Source of the DNA: Hungatella_A sp034142505
GTDB taxonomy: Bacteria; Bacillota; Clostridia; Lachnospirales; Lachnospiraceae
Direction: 5' to 3'
Length of the DNA stretch: 64,000 nucleotides
NCBI GenBank assembly: GCA_034142505.1
Contig: JAWZDV010000075.1
Span: 124,001 to 188,000 of the forward strand
The position numbers and the translations under genes were made by a program. This document shows positions 24,627-33,082 of this stretch, piece after piece. Below the pieces are notes generated by a model, which did no database searches, was not told the DNA's origin, and worked only from the letters and a program-made list of their open reading frames with translations. Every line of letters starts with the position of its first letter. Position 1 is the stretch's first letter.

Positions 24627-26042
24627 GTGCTGAATCGAAGGAGCGGCCATAAGGATATGGCCGATATTCATGTATATACGGCAAAGAAACTGAGTGATAT
24701 GGCCGGTTCCCTGGAGGAACTGGCGAGGTCCTTTGATGAGGAGGTGACCGGGGGCGGACGGCTGACGAAGGAGGACGGGCTTGCGGCCATGCAGACGGCA
24801 GGCGCCATGGTGTGCGGGGACTGCCGGCGGTGTAATGTGTATTCGGATTCGGAGAAGGAGGACAGTTATTATCTGTATTATCTTCTGAGGGCTTTTGAAC
24901 AGAAGGGGAGCATTGAACATGAGGACATGCCCCGGCTGTTCCAGGAGACATGCAGGCGGAAGGAGGAGTATCTGGGACAGTTAAACCGCCATCTGGGGAA
25001 GGCGACCATGAATCTGTCCTGGAAGAACCGGTTTCTGGAGAGCCGGGACGCGGTGGTGTCCCAGTTTCGGGAGCTGGCCGTGATTTTAGAGGAATTTTCC
25101 AGACAGATGGAGGAGGCGGTGGACGTGACCTCTCAGTACGAACGCGCCATTAGACGGACTTTTTATCATCAAAATATGGTGATTGACCACATGCTGATTC
25201 TGGAGTATGAGAACCGCTGCCGGGAGGCATTTCTCACGGTGAAGACGAATCATGGAAAATGCATCACGACCAAGGAGGCGGCCGGTTATCTGGGACAGGC
25301 GTTCGGGGACGGGGACTGGGATGTGGCAAGAGACAGCAAGGCGATTGTCACCAGGCAGTTTGCCACCATCCGGTTTATCGAGAGCGGAAAATACCGGGTG
25401 CTCTACGGTGTTGCCAAGGCAGTGAAGCAGGGGGAGTCCATCTCCGGGGATAATTATACCTTTTGCGAAAACACGTCGGGACAAGTTGTCATGAGCCTGT
25501 CTGACGGCATGGGCAGCGGGGAGACAGCCTGGGAGGAGAGTAAACGGGTGATTGAGCTGACGGAGCAGCTGCTGGCCGCCGGATATACGCCAAGGTCGGC
25601 GTTAAAGCTGGTGAATACGATCCTTCTGCTGGCGGGCTCGGAGCAGCATCCGGCTACCATTGATCTGTGCTGTATTGATTTATATACGGGTGTGCTGGAA
25701 GTGATGAAGCTGGGGGCGGTAGCCACTTTTGTGGTCGGGGACGACGGGGTGGAACTGCTGGAGGCGGTGGATGTGCCGGCTGGGGTATTAAACCCTATTG
25801 AGCCGGTTTTACTGTCAAAAAAGCTGTGGGAGAACAGCCGGATTGTGATGGTCAGCGACGGAGTTCTGGATGCACTTCCGGGGGCGGACAAGGAGCAGGT
25901 GATGAAAGAGTTTTTGGAGAGCATCCCCCGCAGGACCCCTCAGGATATGGCGGAGAGGATTTTAGAGTTTTCATCCTCGTTTGCGGAGAGTGCCAGGGAT
26001 GATATGACGGTGCTGACGGCAGGGATCTGGAAGCGAAAATAA
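24627..26042 (+). CDS. spoIIE: Stage II sporulation protein E-like PP2C phosphatase (short form)
   Basis: A 471-residue protein with GTG start behind TTAGGAGGG. Residues 1-240 match the central SpoIIE region, including the cysteine motif CGDCRRC and a long helical part; residues 255-471 form the PP2C phosphatase domain with SLSDGMGSG, MVSDGVLDAL and RDDMTVL metal-binding aspartates. SpoIIE dephosphorylates SpoIIAA-P and so releases sigma-F in the forespore. Bacillus SpoIIE is about 827 residues with ten N-terminal membrane spans; these are missing here and the 180-bp upstream gap cannot encode them. How it finds the septum is therefore open. The promoter and neighbours support the assignment. 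Confidence 0.85.
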   Translation: MLNRRSGHKDMADIHVYTAKKLSDMAGSLEELARSFDEEVTGGGRLTKEDGLAAMQTAGAMVCGDCRRCNVYSDSEKEDSYYLYYLLRAFEQKGSIEHEDMPRLFQETCRRKEEYLGQLNRHLGKATMNLSWKNRFLESRDAVVSQFRELAVILEEFSRQMEEAVDVTSQYERAIRRTFYHQNMVIDHMLILEYENRCREAFLTVKTNHGKCITTKEAAGYLGQAFGDGDWDVARDSKAIVTRQFATIRFIESGKYRVLYGVAKAVKQGESISGDNYTFCENTSGQVVMSLSDGMGSGETAWEESKRVIELTEQLLAAGYTPRSALKLVNTILLLAGSEQHPATIDLCCIDLYTGVLEVMKLGAVATFVVGDDGVELLEAVDVPAGVLNPIEPVLLSKKLWENSRIVMVSDGVLDALPGADKEQVMKEFLESIPRRTPQDMAERILEFSSSFAESARDDMTVLTAGIWKRK

Positions 26043-26046
26043 GGAA

Positions 26047-26137
26047 CATCCGATGTGAAAATCGCTGCGAAAAGGTGCTTACAAGCAAGCTTGACGCGCC
26101 TTTTTGCAGCGATTTTCCCGCCGTCTTAACAAGTTAC
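26047..26137 (-). repeat. Structured 79-nt hairpin element, copy 2 (inverted)
   Basis: On the minus strand the core runs from GACGGCGGG (26125) to CATCGGATG (26047), again 79 nt with a 19-nt left arm, the same 22-nt loop and a 20-nt right arm. GTAAC lies 12 nt outside it, as in copy 1. The stem here is AAAATCGCTGC paired with GCAGCGATTTT. Compared with copy 1, six stem positions changed on both sides so that pairing is kept. It lies in the spoIIE-tilS gap, five bases after the spoIIE stop. Confidence 0.9.
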
Positions 26138-26203
26138 GAAAATAATTGCAACCGGAGACATTTCCGGGTATACTAAGCACAGATAGTTGTGATTGGGGAT
26201 AAT

Positions 26204-27568
26204 ATGATGCAAAAGAAGGTTAGGGACTATATATCGTCCTTTCATATGCTGACAGAGGGGGAGCAGGTGATCGCCGCGGTGTCCGGTGGGGCGGATTCGG
26301 TGTGCCTGCTTCATCTTCTTGTGGGGCTTCGTGAGGAACTGCATATCGGGGTCAGTGCTGTCCATGTCCACCACGGCATCCGCGGGGCGGAAGCGGACAG
26401 GGATGCGGCTTTTACGGAGGAACTCTGCAGAGAATGGGGAGTTCCCTGTCTTGTTGTGCACAAAGATGCGCCGGGGTATGCAAAAAGTCAGGGCTTGTCG
26501 CTGGAGGAGGCGGGACGAATTCTGCGCTACGAGGCCTTTCGGGAGGAAGCGAAACGGCTTGGCGGGGCGAAGATTGCCGTGGCCCATCACCGGGATGACC
26601 AGGCGGAGACCATTCTCCACAATCTGCTCCGGGGCAGCAGCCTGAAAGGGCTGGGAGGGATGGCCCCGGTTCGGGAAGGCATTATCCGGCCGCTGCTGGT
26701 GTGCAGCCGGGAGGAGATTTTAGCCTATCTATCGGATCGGGGGCTGGATTACTGTGAGGACGGTACCAACAGCAGTCTTCACTACACCAGGAACCGGCTG
26801 CGTAACCAGATTATCCCGGAGCTTGTCGGTGAGATCAATCTGGGCACGGTGGAACATATTATTCACGCCGGGGATATGATCGGGCAGGCGGATGCATATA
26901 TTAAAAAAGCGGCTGTCAAAGAGCTGGAAATCCATGGACAGTGGGAAGAAAACCGTGTGGGGATCGAGACCGGTATCCTGGAGGGACTGGACGGGATTGT
27001 GGAAAGCTACGTCATCATGGATATGATGGGAAGACTTGCCGGTTCCAGAAAAGACATCACTTCCACCCATGTGGCGCTGGTGCGGGAGCTTCTCTCAAAA
27101 GAAGTGGGCGCCCGGGTGAGTCTGCCTTATGCACTGACGGCCAGAAAAAGCTACACCAAATTGTGGATCGAGCGTGAAAAAAATTCCATTACTGTGGATA
27201 ACATTCCGGAACTGGAGCTGCCGGTGCCCGTATTTACCAGGTTTGACCGGGAAAAACATCAGAAATTTCCAGAAAATGAGTATACGAAATGGTTTGATTA
27301 TGATAAAATAAAGGGTACGTTATCTGTTAGGACCCGGCAAACCGGGGATTATATCACTTTGAGGGATGGAAAACACAAAACTGTGAAATCCTATATGATT
27401 GATGAGAAAATTGAGAGAGAGCTGCGGGACCGGATTGTGCTTCTGGCAGACGGAAACCATATTTTATGGATTGTCGGATATCGTATCAGTGAATATTATA
27501 AGATAACAGAAGAAACAAAGCAGATACTGCAAGTACAGATGGATGGAGGAAAAGACCATGGCAGATAA
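26204..27568 (+). CDS. tilS: tRNA(Ile)-lysidine synthetase
   Basis: A 454-residue enzyme that converts cytidine 34 of the CAU-anticodon tRNA-Ile to lysidine, allowing AUA decoding. The PP-loop ATPase signature is AAVSGGADSVCLLHLL, followed by the HVHHGIRGAEADRD loop, HHRDDQAETILHNLLRGSSL, and the all-beta C-terminal domain (TGDYITLRDGKHKTVKSYMID). The start is uncertain: ATG at 26204 or 26207 with a weak GGGG site, or GTG at 26189 without any. It overlaps hpt by 11 bases and keeps the tilS-hpt-ftsH order common in Firmicutes. Confidence 0.95.
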   Translation: MMQKKVRDYISSFHMLTEGEQVIAAVSGGADSVCLLHLLVGLREELHIGVSAVHVHHGIRGAEADRDAAFTEELCREWGVPCLVVHKDAPGYAKSQGLSLEEAGRILRYEAFREEAKRLGGAKIAVAHHRDDQAETILHNLLRGSSLKGLGGMAPVREGIIRPLLVCSREEILAYLSDRGLDYCEDGTNSSLHYTRNRLRNQIIPELVGEINLGTVEHIIHAGDMIGQADAYIKKAAVKELEIHGQWEENRVGIETGILEGLDGIVESYVIMDMMGRLAGSRKDITSTHVALVRELLSKEVGARVSLPYALTARKSYTKLWIEREKNSITVDNIPELELPVPVFTRFDREKHQKFPENEYTKWFDYDKIKGTLSVRTRQTGDYITLRDGKHKTVKSYMIDEKIERELRDRIVLLADGNHILWIVGYRISEYYKITEETKQILQVQMDGGKDHGR

Positions 27569-28082
27569 GATTCGGGTACTGATCCCTGAAGAAGAGGTAA
27601 ATGAGAGAATCAGTGAAGTGGCAGCACAGATCAGCAAGGATTATGAGGGAAATGATATTCACCTCATCTGTATCTTAAAGGGCGGCGTATTCTTTACCTG
27701 CGAGCTGGCAAAGAGAATTACGGTTCCGGTATCCCTTGATTTCATGTCTGTGTCCAGCTATGGAGCAGGCACCGTATCCAGCGGAGTGGTGAGAATTATC
27801 AAAGACTTAGATGAACCTCTTGACGGCAAGGATGTTTTGATTGTGGAGGATATTATTGACTCCGGCAGAACCCTGGCTTATTTAATTGAGGTCTTAAAGC
27901 AGAGGAATCCAAAACGGATTCAGTTATGCACCTTGCTTGATAAGCCGGAGCGGAGAGTCAAGAAAGAGGTGGAGGTTGCGTACACCTGCTTTACGATTCC
28001 GGATGAATTTGTAGTGGGATATGGTCTGGACTATGACCAGAAATATAGAAATCTACCCTATATTGGAGTGGTAGAGCAGTAA
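27558..28082 (+). CDS. hpt: Hypoxanthine phosphoribosyltransferase
   Basis: A 174-residue purine-salvage enzyme that joins PRPP to hypoxanthine or guanine. It contains ICILKGGVFFTCELAKRI, SYGAGTVSSG, and the PRPP loop VLIVEDIIDSGRTL, with the C-terminal base pocket FVVGYGLDYDQKYRNLPYIG. The ATG at 27558 uses GGAGGA; it lies within the last codons of tilS, indicating coupling. In Bacillus HprT binds FtsH, and both are encoded here in the same order. Confidence 0.96.
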   Translation: MADKIRVLIPEEEVNERISEVAAQISKDYEGNDIHLICILKGGVFFTCELAKRITVPVSLDFMSVSSYGAGTVSSGVVRIIKDLDEPLDGKDVLIVEDIIDSGRTLAYLIEVLKQRNPKRIQLCTLLDKPERRVKKEVEVAYTCFTIPDEFVVGYGLDYDQKYRNLPYIGVVEQ

Positions 28083-28096
28083 ATAAGGAGGCAGCT

Positions 28097-29908
28097 TTGA
28101 AACAACGTCAGCCATTAAGCGGTTTTGGTTTTATTGTGCTGGCCATCATGATTGTCATGCTGGCTACGACATTTAGCAGACAGAATTACACCACCCGGAT
28201 TACGACCCAGGAGTTCCTGACGGAACTGGAAGCTGGGAATGTGACATCGGCGGTGATCAAGCCTAACAAGGAGATTCCGACGGGAGAACTGATTCTGCTT
28301 ATGAAAGATGGGGAAGGCAGGCAGCTGTATCGTTCCGACGTGGCAGCCACAGAGGAACTGCTGCAGGAACACGGAATTCCCTATGATTTAGAGAATGTGC
28401 CCCAGGAGAATTATCTTCTGACCATAGTGCTTCCGATTATTATTTCGGGGGTGGTGCTGGTGGCACTGTTCATGTTCTTAAACGCCAGGGCGGCAGGAAG
28501 CGGCGGAGCCAATGCCAAGATGATGAACTTTGGCAAGAGCCGTGCGAAGATGAGCAAGGAGACCGGCAAGACGAACTTTAAGAAGGTGGCAGGACTGCAG
28601 GAGGAGAAGGAAGACCTGGAAGAGCTGGTCGATTTTCTCCGCAATCCGCAGAAATATACGGCGGTGGGAGCCAGAATCCCGAAGGGTGTGATCCTGGTGG
28701 GCCCTCCAGGAACCGGTAAAACCCTGCTTGCCAAGGCGGTGGCCGGGGAGGCGGGAGTTCCCTTCTTCAGCATTTCCGGTTCTGATTTCGTGGAGATGTT
28801 TGTGGGCGTCGGCGCGTCCAGAGTCCGGGATTTGTTTGAGGAAGCCAAGAAGAATGCTCCCTGCATCGTGTTCATTGATGAGATCGATGCTGTGGCAAGG
28901 CGGAGAGGCACCGGTATGGGCGGCGGCCACGACGAGAGAGAGCAGACCTTAAACCAGCTTTTGGTTGAGATGGATGGTTTCGGCGTCAACGAGGGAATCA
29001 TCGTAATGGCGGCCACCAACCGCGTGGATATCTTAGACCCGGCGATCCTGAGACCGGGACGTTTTGACAGAAAGATCGGTGTGGGACGGCCGGATGTAAA
29101 GGGCCGCGAGGAAATCCTGCAGGTTCACTCCAAGGAAAAGCCTCTTGGCGAGGATGTGGATTTGAAACGGGTTGCCAAGACGACCTCCGGGTTCACCGGA
29201 GCGGATCTGGAGAACCTGATCAATGAGGCGGCGATTGTGGCGGCCAAGGAGGGACGCAAGTTCATCCAGCAGTCGGATATTGACCGTTCCTTTATCAAGG
29301 TGGGAATTGGCGCAGAGAAGCGCAGCAAGGTGATTTCCGAAAAAGAGAAGAAGATTACGGCATATCATGAGGCGGGGCATGCAATTTTATTCCATGTGCT
29401 TCCTGATGTGGGACCGGTTCATACCATCTCCATCATCCCAACGGGGATGGGGGCCGCGGGATACACCATGCCGCTGCCGGAGAGTGATGAGGTGTTCAAC
29501 TCCAAGGGAAAGATGCTTCAGAATATCATGGTGTCATTAGGCGGCAGAATCGCGGAGGAGATCATCTTCGATGATGTGACTACCGGAGCATCCCAGGATA
29601 TTAAGCAGGCGACTTCAATCGCAAGAGCCATGGTTACCAAGTACGGCATGTCGGAAAAAGTGGGTATGATCAACTACGACAGCGATGACGATGAGGTTTT
29701 CATCGGCAGAGATCTGGCTCACACCAAGAGCTACGGGGAGCATGTGGCGTCTGCCATTGACAGCGAAGTGAAGCGGATTATTGATGAGTGCTATGAGAAA
29801 GCCAAAGCGATTATTCAGGAGCATGTATCGGTTTTACACCGCTGTACGGAGCTTTTGATTGAGAAAGAGAAGATTGGGCAGGAAGAATTCGAAAGTTTGT
29901 TCGAATAA
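28097..29908 (+). CDS. ftsH: ATP-dependent zinc metalloprotease FtsH
   Basis: A 603-residue membrane-anchored AAA protease. It has two N-terminal transmembrane segments (about residues 9-26 and 108-130) flanking a small extracytoplasmic domain; an AAA module with Walker A VGPPGTGKT, Walker B IVFIDEIDAV and the second-region-of-homology RVDILDPAILRPGRFDRK; and a peptidase domain with zinc motif AYHEAGHA. It degrades misfolded membrane proteins and regulators. The start is TTG behind TAAGGAGG. Slightly shorter than Bacillus FtsH because the disordered tail is missing. Last gene of the conserved block. Confidence 0.97.
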   Translation: MKQRQPLSGFGFIVLAIMIVMLATTFSRQNYTTRITTQEFLTELEAGNVTSAVIKPNKEIPTGELILLMKDGEGRQLYRSDVAATEELLQEHGIPYDLENVPQENYLLTIVLPIIISGVVLVALFMFLNARAAGSGGANAKMMNFGKSRAKMSKETGKTNFKKVAGLQEEKEDLEELVDFLRNPQKYTAVGARIPKGVILVGPPGTGKTLLAKAVAGEAGVPFFSISGSDFVEMFVGVGASRVRDLFEEAKKNAPCIVFIDEIDAVARRRGTGMGGGHDEREQTLNQLLVEMDGFGVNEGIIVMAATNRVDILDPAILRPGRFDRKIGVGRPDVKGREEILQVHSKEKPLGEDVDLKRVAKTTSGFTGADLENLINEAAIVAAKEGRKFIQQSDIDRSFIKVGIGAEKRSKVISEKEKKITAYHEAGHAILFHVLPDVGPVHTISIIPTGMGAAGYTMPLPESDEVFNSKGKMLQNIMVSLGGRIAEEIIFDDVTTGASQDIKQATSIARAMVTKYGMSEKVGMINYDSDDDEVFIGRDLAHTKSYGEHVASAIDSEVKRIIDECYEKAKAIIQEHVSVLHRCTELLIEKEKIGQEEFESLFE

Positions 29909-30066
29909 TTAGAAAAGTTGCACAAAAATTACGATTCATTTTTGTGAAGTTTGTGCAGGCTGGTTCTTACATCCTGGAGGAACCTGTGATATTATAATTA
30001 TCGTAACCCCCCCCAATACATTATATAGTTTTTGCTACACCCCATAAGTAACGAAATACCTTCTCC

Positions 30067-30098
30067 TAAAAGAGCCAGCTACCCCGCTGGCTCTTTTA
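30067..30098 (+). terminator. Intrinsic terminator
   Basis: AAAGAGCCAGC pairs with GCTGGCTCTTT across TACCCC and ends in TTTT. It probably ends transcription of the ftsH unit, or of an unseen short transcript starting near the TATAAT at 29993. Confidence 0.8.
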
Positions 30099-30135
30099 AT
30101 GTCTATGGATCTTATGGCTGGTTTTCGATTGACAG

Positions 30136-30164
30136 TTGTATAATTGGGCAGAATCATATAAAAT
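30136..30164 (+). promoter_or_regulatory. Candidate promoter of the GH13 gene
   Basis: TTGTAT (30136-30141) and TAAAAT (30159-30164) are 17 bp apart, 40 bp ahead of the gene. A TTGACA at 30129 is too far from the same -10. Confidence 0.5.
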
Positions 30165-30204
30165 AGAACTATGAGGGTGGTATGAAAGAAGGGAAACAGG
30201 ATTG

Positions 30205-32529
30205 ATGGAATCTGTAAATGAAACGGTAAATATAGAGAAGTTGAACACGGGGCAACTAAATGGAGAGCAGTCAGATAAAGAGCAGTCAGATAAAGAGCAG
30301 TCAGATAAAGAGCAATCAGATAAAGAGCAATCAGATAAAGAACAGTCAGATAAAGAGCAGTCAGATAAAGAGCAATCAGATAGAGAGCAAACAGATAAAG
30401 GACAGCAAGATCAGGAACTGTTAAATGCAGAGCCACTGACGGAAGAGCAATTGTGCATTACAGAGTTAAAGATGGAGAAATTAAACAGGCAGGCCCTGTT
30501 TTGTGATGAGAACGAAGATTTCCGCATTCCTGCGGAACCAGATGCCGGGGAAGAGGTGCTGATCCGGTTTAGGACGGCGAAGGATAATGTGGATCATGTC
30601 TATTATATAGAAGAGGGAAATCCGGTGGAAGTGGAGATGGAAAAGGCTGACAGCGACCAGCTCTTTGATTACTACGAGCACCGGTTTGCGGTTGGGGAAG
30701 AGGTTGTGTCCTACCGCTTCCGTGTGGAGAAGGGAGAGGAAATCTGCCATTACAACCGTCTGGGGGCCGCCATGGATACCCAGAGCTGTTTCAGCTTCCG
30801 GATTACACCGGGCTTTCATACGCCGGACTGGGCGAAGGGGGCGGTGATGTATCAGATCTTCGTAGACCGGTTCTGCTGCGGGGATACCAACAACAATGTG
30901 GAGTCCGGGGAATATGTCTATATCGGACGCCCGGTATACCGGGTAGATGACTGGAACCGTTATCCGTCTACCATGGATGTAGGCTGCTTCTATGGAGGGG
31001 ACCTGCAGGGCGTGCGGGATAAGCTGGACTATATTCAGTCCCTTGGGGTGGAAGTCATTTATTTTAACCCTATTTTTGTATCTCCTTCCAACCATAAATA
31101 TGACTGCCAGGATTATGACCATATTGATCCCCATTATGGGAAGATCGTGAAGGACGGCGGTGAGCTGGTGCGGGAGGATGCCGCGGACAACAGCGGGGCA
31201 TCCAAATATGTGATCCGCTCCGCCGATAAGGCCAATTTGGATGCCAGCGACCAGTTTTTTGCCGACTTTATGGAGGAGATACACAGCCGGGGTATGAGGG
31301 TCATTATCGACGGTGTGTTTAACCACTGTGGTTCCTTCAACAAGTGGCTGGACCGGGAGCTGATCTATGAGCGGAACGGCACCTATGAACACGGGGCTTA
31401 TGTATCGGCGGATAGTCCATACCGGACCTTTTTCAAATTTTTCCGGGAGGATGCCTGGCCGAACAATCCCAATTACGATGGCTGGTGGGGACATGACACG
31501 CTGCCGAAGTTAAATTATGAGGAATCGCCGAAGCTGTATGAATATATTATGAACATTGCCAGAAAATGGATTTCACCTCCATACAATGTGGATGGCTGGC
31601 GTCTGGATGTGGCCGCGGATTTGGGGCACAGCAGTGAATTCAATCATCAGTTCTGGAGAAATTTCCGGAAGGTGGTCAAGGAGGCCAATCCTAACGCGTT
31701 GATTCTGGCGGAGCACTATGGAGACCCCATGGAATGGCTCCAGGGAGACCAGTGGGATACCATCATGAATTATGACGCGTTTATGGAACCGCTGACCTGG
31801 TTTTTGACGGGGATGGAGAAGCACAGTGACGAGTGCAATGCCAGCCTTTACGGGGATGGGGAGAATTTCTTCCGCTCCATGTATTACCATATGAGCCGGA
31901 TGCAGACACAGTCGGTGCAGACAGCCATGAACGAACTGTCCAACCACGACCACTCCCGGTTTATGACGAGAACCAACCGGACGGTGGGACGGATTGGCAA
32001 TATGGGGCCGGCTGCGGCGGAACGGGGCGTCCACTTTGGGATATTCCGTGAGGCGGTGCTGGTGCAGATGACCTGGCCCGGCGCGCCGACAATTTACTAT
32101 GGCGATGAGACCGGCATGTGCGGCTGGACGGACCCGGATAACCGGAGAACGTATCCCTGGGGACGTGAGAATTACGAGCTGATCGAATTTCACAAGTATA
32201 TGGTGAGCATACATAAGAAAAATGCGGCGCTGCGAAGAGGTTCCCTGAAGAAACTCCTGGCTGACCGCCAGCTGATCTCCTACGGCCGGTTCTGTGGCAG
32301 AAACCGCTGCGTCGTGGTGGTGAATAACAGTGCCGTCAGCAGAACCGTGAAAGTGCCGGTATGGGAAATCGGAATCCATGACGAGGACCGGTTGACTAGA
32401 GTTATGTTAACCTATACGGAAGGATACAATGTGGGCGCCGAGGATTTCCCTGTGGAAAACGGGATACTGACGCTGGAGATGTGTGGAAACTCCGGGATAG
32501 TGCTGGTTTCCAATGGGGAAGATTTATAA
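30205..32529 (+). CDS. GH13 alpha-amylase-family glycosidase with repeat-built N-terminus
   Basis: About 774 residues. Residues 1-90 are a hydrophilic, highly charged extension dominated by SDKEQ pentapeptides. Residues 91-200 form an Ig-like N-domain (RIPAEPDAGEEVLIRF). The catalytic barrel follows with MYQIFVDRF, IIDGVFNHCG, GWRLDVAAD (nucleophile aspartate), LILAEHYGDP (acid glutamate) and NELSNHDHSR, and a beta-sandwich at the end. The organisation is that of neopullulanase/cyclomaltodextrinase-type enzymes, which hydrolyse short alpha-glucans in the cytoplasm; no signal peptide is present. The ATG at 30205 is weakly supported; an internal ATG at 30472 would give a protein without the extension. 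No co-transcribed carbohydrate gene is adjacent. Confidence 0.88.
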   Translation: MESVNETVNIEKLNTGQLNGEQSDKEQSDKEQSDKEQSDKEQSDKEQSDKEQSDKEQSDREQTDKGQQDQELLNAEPLTEEQLCITELKMEKLNRQALFCDENEDFRIPAEPDAGEEVLIRFRTAKDNVDHVYYIEEGNPVEVEMEKADSDQLFDYYEHRFAVGEEVVSYRFRVEKGEEICHYNRLGAAMDTQSCFSFRITPGFHTPDWAKGAVMYQIFVDRFCCGDTNNNVESGEYVYIGRPVYRVDDWNRYPSTMDVGCFYGGDLQGVRDKLDYIQSLGVEVIYFNPIFVSPSNHKYDCQDYDHIDPHYGKIVKDGGELVREDAADNSGASKYVIRSADKANLDASDQFFADFMEEIHSRGMRVIIDGVFNHCGSFNKWLDRELIYERNGTYEHGAYVSADSPYRTFFKFFREDAWPNNPNYDGWWGHDTLPKLNYEESPKLYEYIMNIARKWISPPYNVDGWRLDVAADLGHSSEFNHQFWRNFRKVVKEANPNALILAEHYGDPMEWLQGDQWDTIMNYDAFMEPLTWFLTGMEKHSDECNASLYGDGENFFRSMYYHMSRMQTQSVQTAMNELSNHDHSRFMTRTNRTVGRIGNMGPAAAERGVHFGIFREAVLVQMTWPGAPTIYYGDETGMCGWTDPDNRRTYPWGRENYELIEFHKYMVSIHKKNAALRRGSLKKLLADRQLISYGRFCGRNRCVVVVNNSAVSRTVKVPVWEIGIHDEDRLTRVMLTYTEGYNVGAEDFPVENGILTLEMCGNSGIVLVSNGEDL
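30265..30405 (+). repeat. In-frame 15-bp tandem repeat (SDKEQ minisatellite)
   Basis: About nine units of CAGTCAGATAAAGAG or close variants lie head to tail, each encoding SDKEQ. Units differ by synonymous G/A changes (gagcag, gagcaa, gaacag), and the last ones decay to SDREQ and TDKGQ. Because the unit is a multiple of three, copy-number change keeps the frame. Confidence 0.92.
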
Positions 32530-32566
32530 AAGATGTCCGAGGTAAAATACAAATACAAGGAGGCAT

Positions 32567-33082
32567 ATGAAACTAATACTAAGCGATAAAGAATTAAGCA
32601 TTCTGGTTAAAAACAGCCAGGAAGAGATCAGGTGTCTTGATTTATCATCATTACAGATAGCGAATTGTATTGGCTGCTTTAGCTGTTGGACAAAATCACC
32701 GGGTAAATGTGCGATACGTGATGATGCAACGATGGTGTACCCACTTATTGCGAAAAGTGATAAAGTGCTATACGTAAGCCGTATTAAATTCGGCAGTTAT
32801 GATACCATAATGAAAACCATGCTGGAACGTGCGATACCAATCCAGCAAGCGTTTATCCGTCTGTTAAATGGAGAGGCCCATCATGTACAGCGTAATGTAG
32901 CTGTAAAACAGGCAACAATCATTGCATATGGCAGTATTTCTGATGAAGAAAAAGATATATTCAGAAAACTTGTAGAGCGTAACGCAAGCAATATGAACTT
33001 TGAAAGCTATCGTGTATTGTTTGTTTGTGAGGAGGATTTAAATGATACGGTGAATAGGGAGGTGGCAGCATGGGGAAATTAA
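32567..33082 (+). CDS. Flavodoxin-fold protein lacking the N-terminal FMN loop
   Basis: A 171-residue protein. The middle matches NADPH-dependent FMN reductase/iron-sulfur-flavoprotein relatives: IANCIGCFSCWTKSPGKCAI, then RDDATMVYPLIAKSDKVLYV. The usual opening strand with the phosphate loop (NGSPRxxGNT) is absent, since the protein starts just at the first helix equivalent. AAGGAGGCAT precedes the ATG, so the start seems real and not a frameshift. It overlaps the next gene by 13 bases. That neighbour does have the loop, so the two may act as a pair. The base composition is lower in GC than neighbours, a sign of transfer. Confidence 0.7.
   Translation: MKLILSDKELSILVKNSQEEIRCLDLSSLQIANCIGCFSCWTKSPGKCAIRDDATMVYPLIAKSDKVLYVSRIKFGSYDTIMKTMLERAIPIQQAFIRLLNGEAHHVQRNVAVKQATIIAYGSISDEEKDIFRKLVERNASNMNFESYRVLFVCEEDLNDTVNREVAAWGN

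Larger units (their letters stand above)
29909..30201. other. Intergenic region after ftsH
   Basis: No gene is seen. CACAAAAAT (29921-29929) pairs with ATTTTTGTG (29938-29946), a possible ftsH 3' hairpin without a T-run. A TATAAT at 29993-29998 has no good -35. A run of eight C lies at 30007-30014. A terminator and the GH13 promoter occupy the rest. Confidence 0.5.

Noticed and set aside
24007..24951. Minus-strand frame of 314 codons across yabQ, divIC and spoIIE
   Set aside because: It crosses three well-supported genes and the Spo0A-type promoter; composition is that of a mirror frame.
30265..30405. Tandem repeats considered as a CRISPR array
   Set aside because: The units are contiguous 15-bp coding repeats without spacers and keep one reading frame.
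30481..32379. Two long minus-strand frames opposite the GH13 gene
   Set aside because: The plus strand carries all GH13 catalytic motifs; the minus frames show no recognisable domain or start signal.
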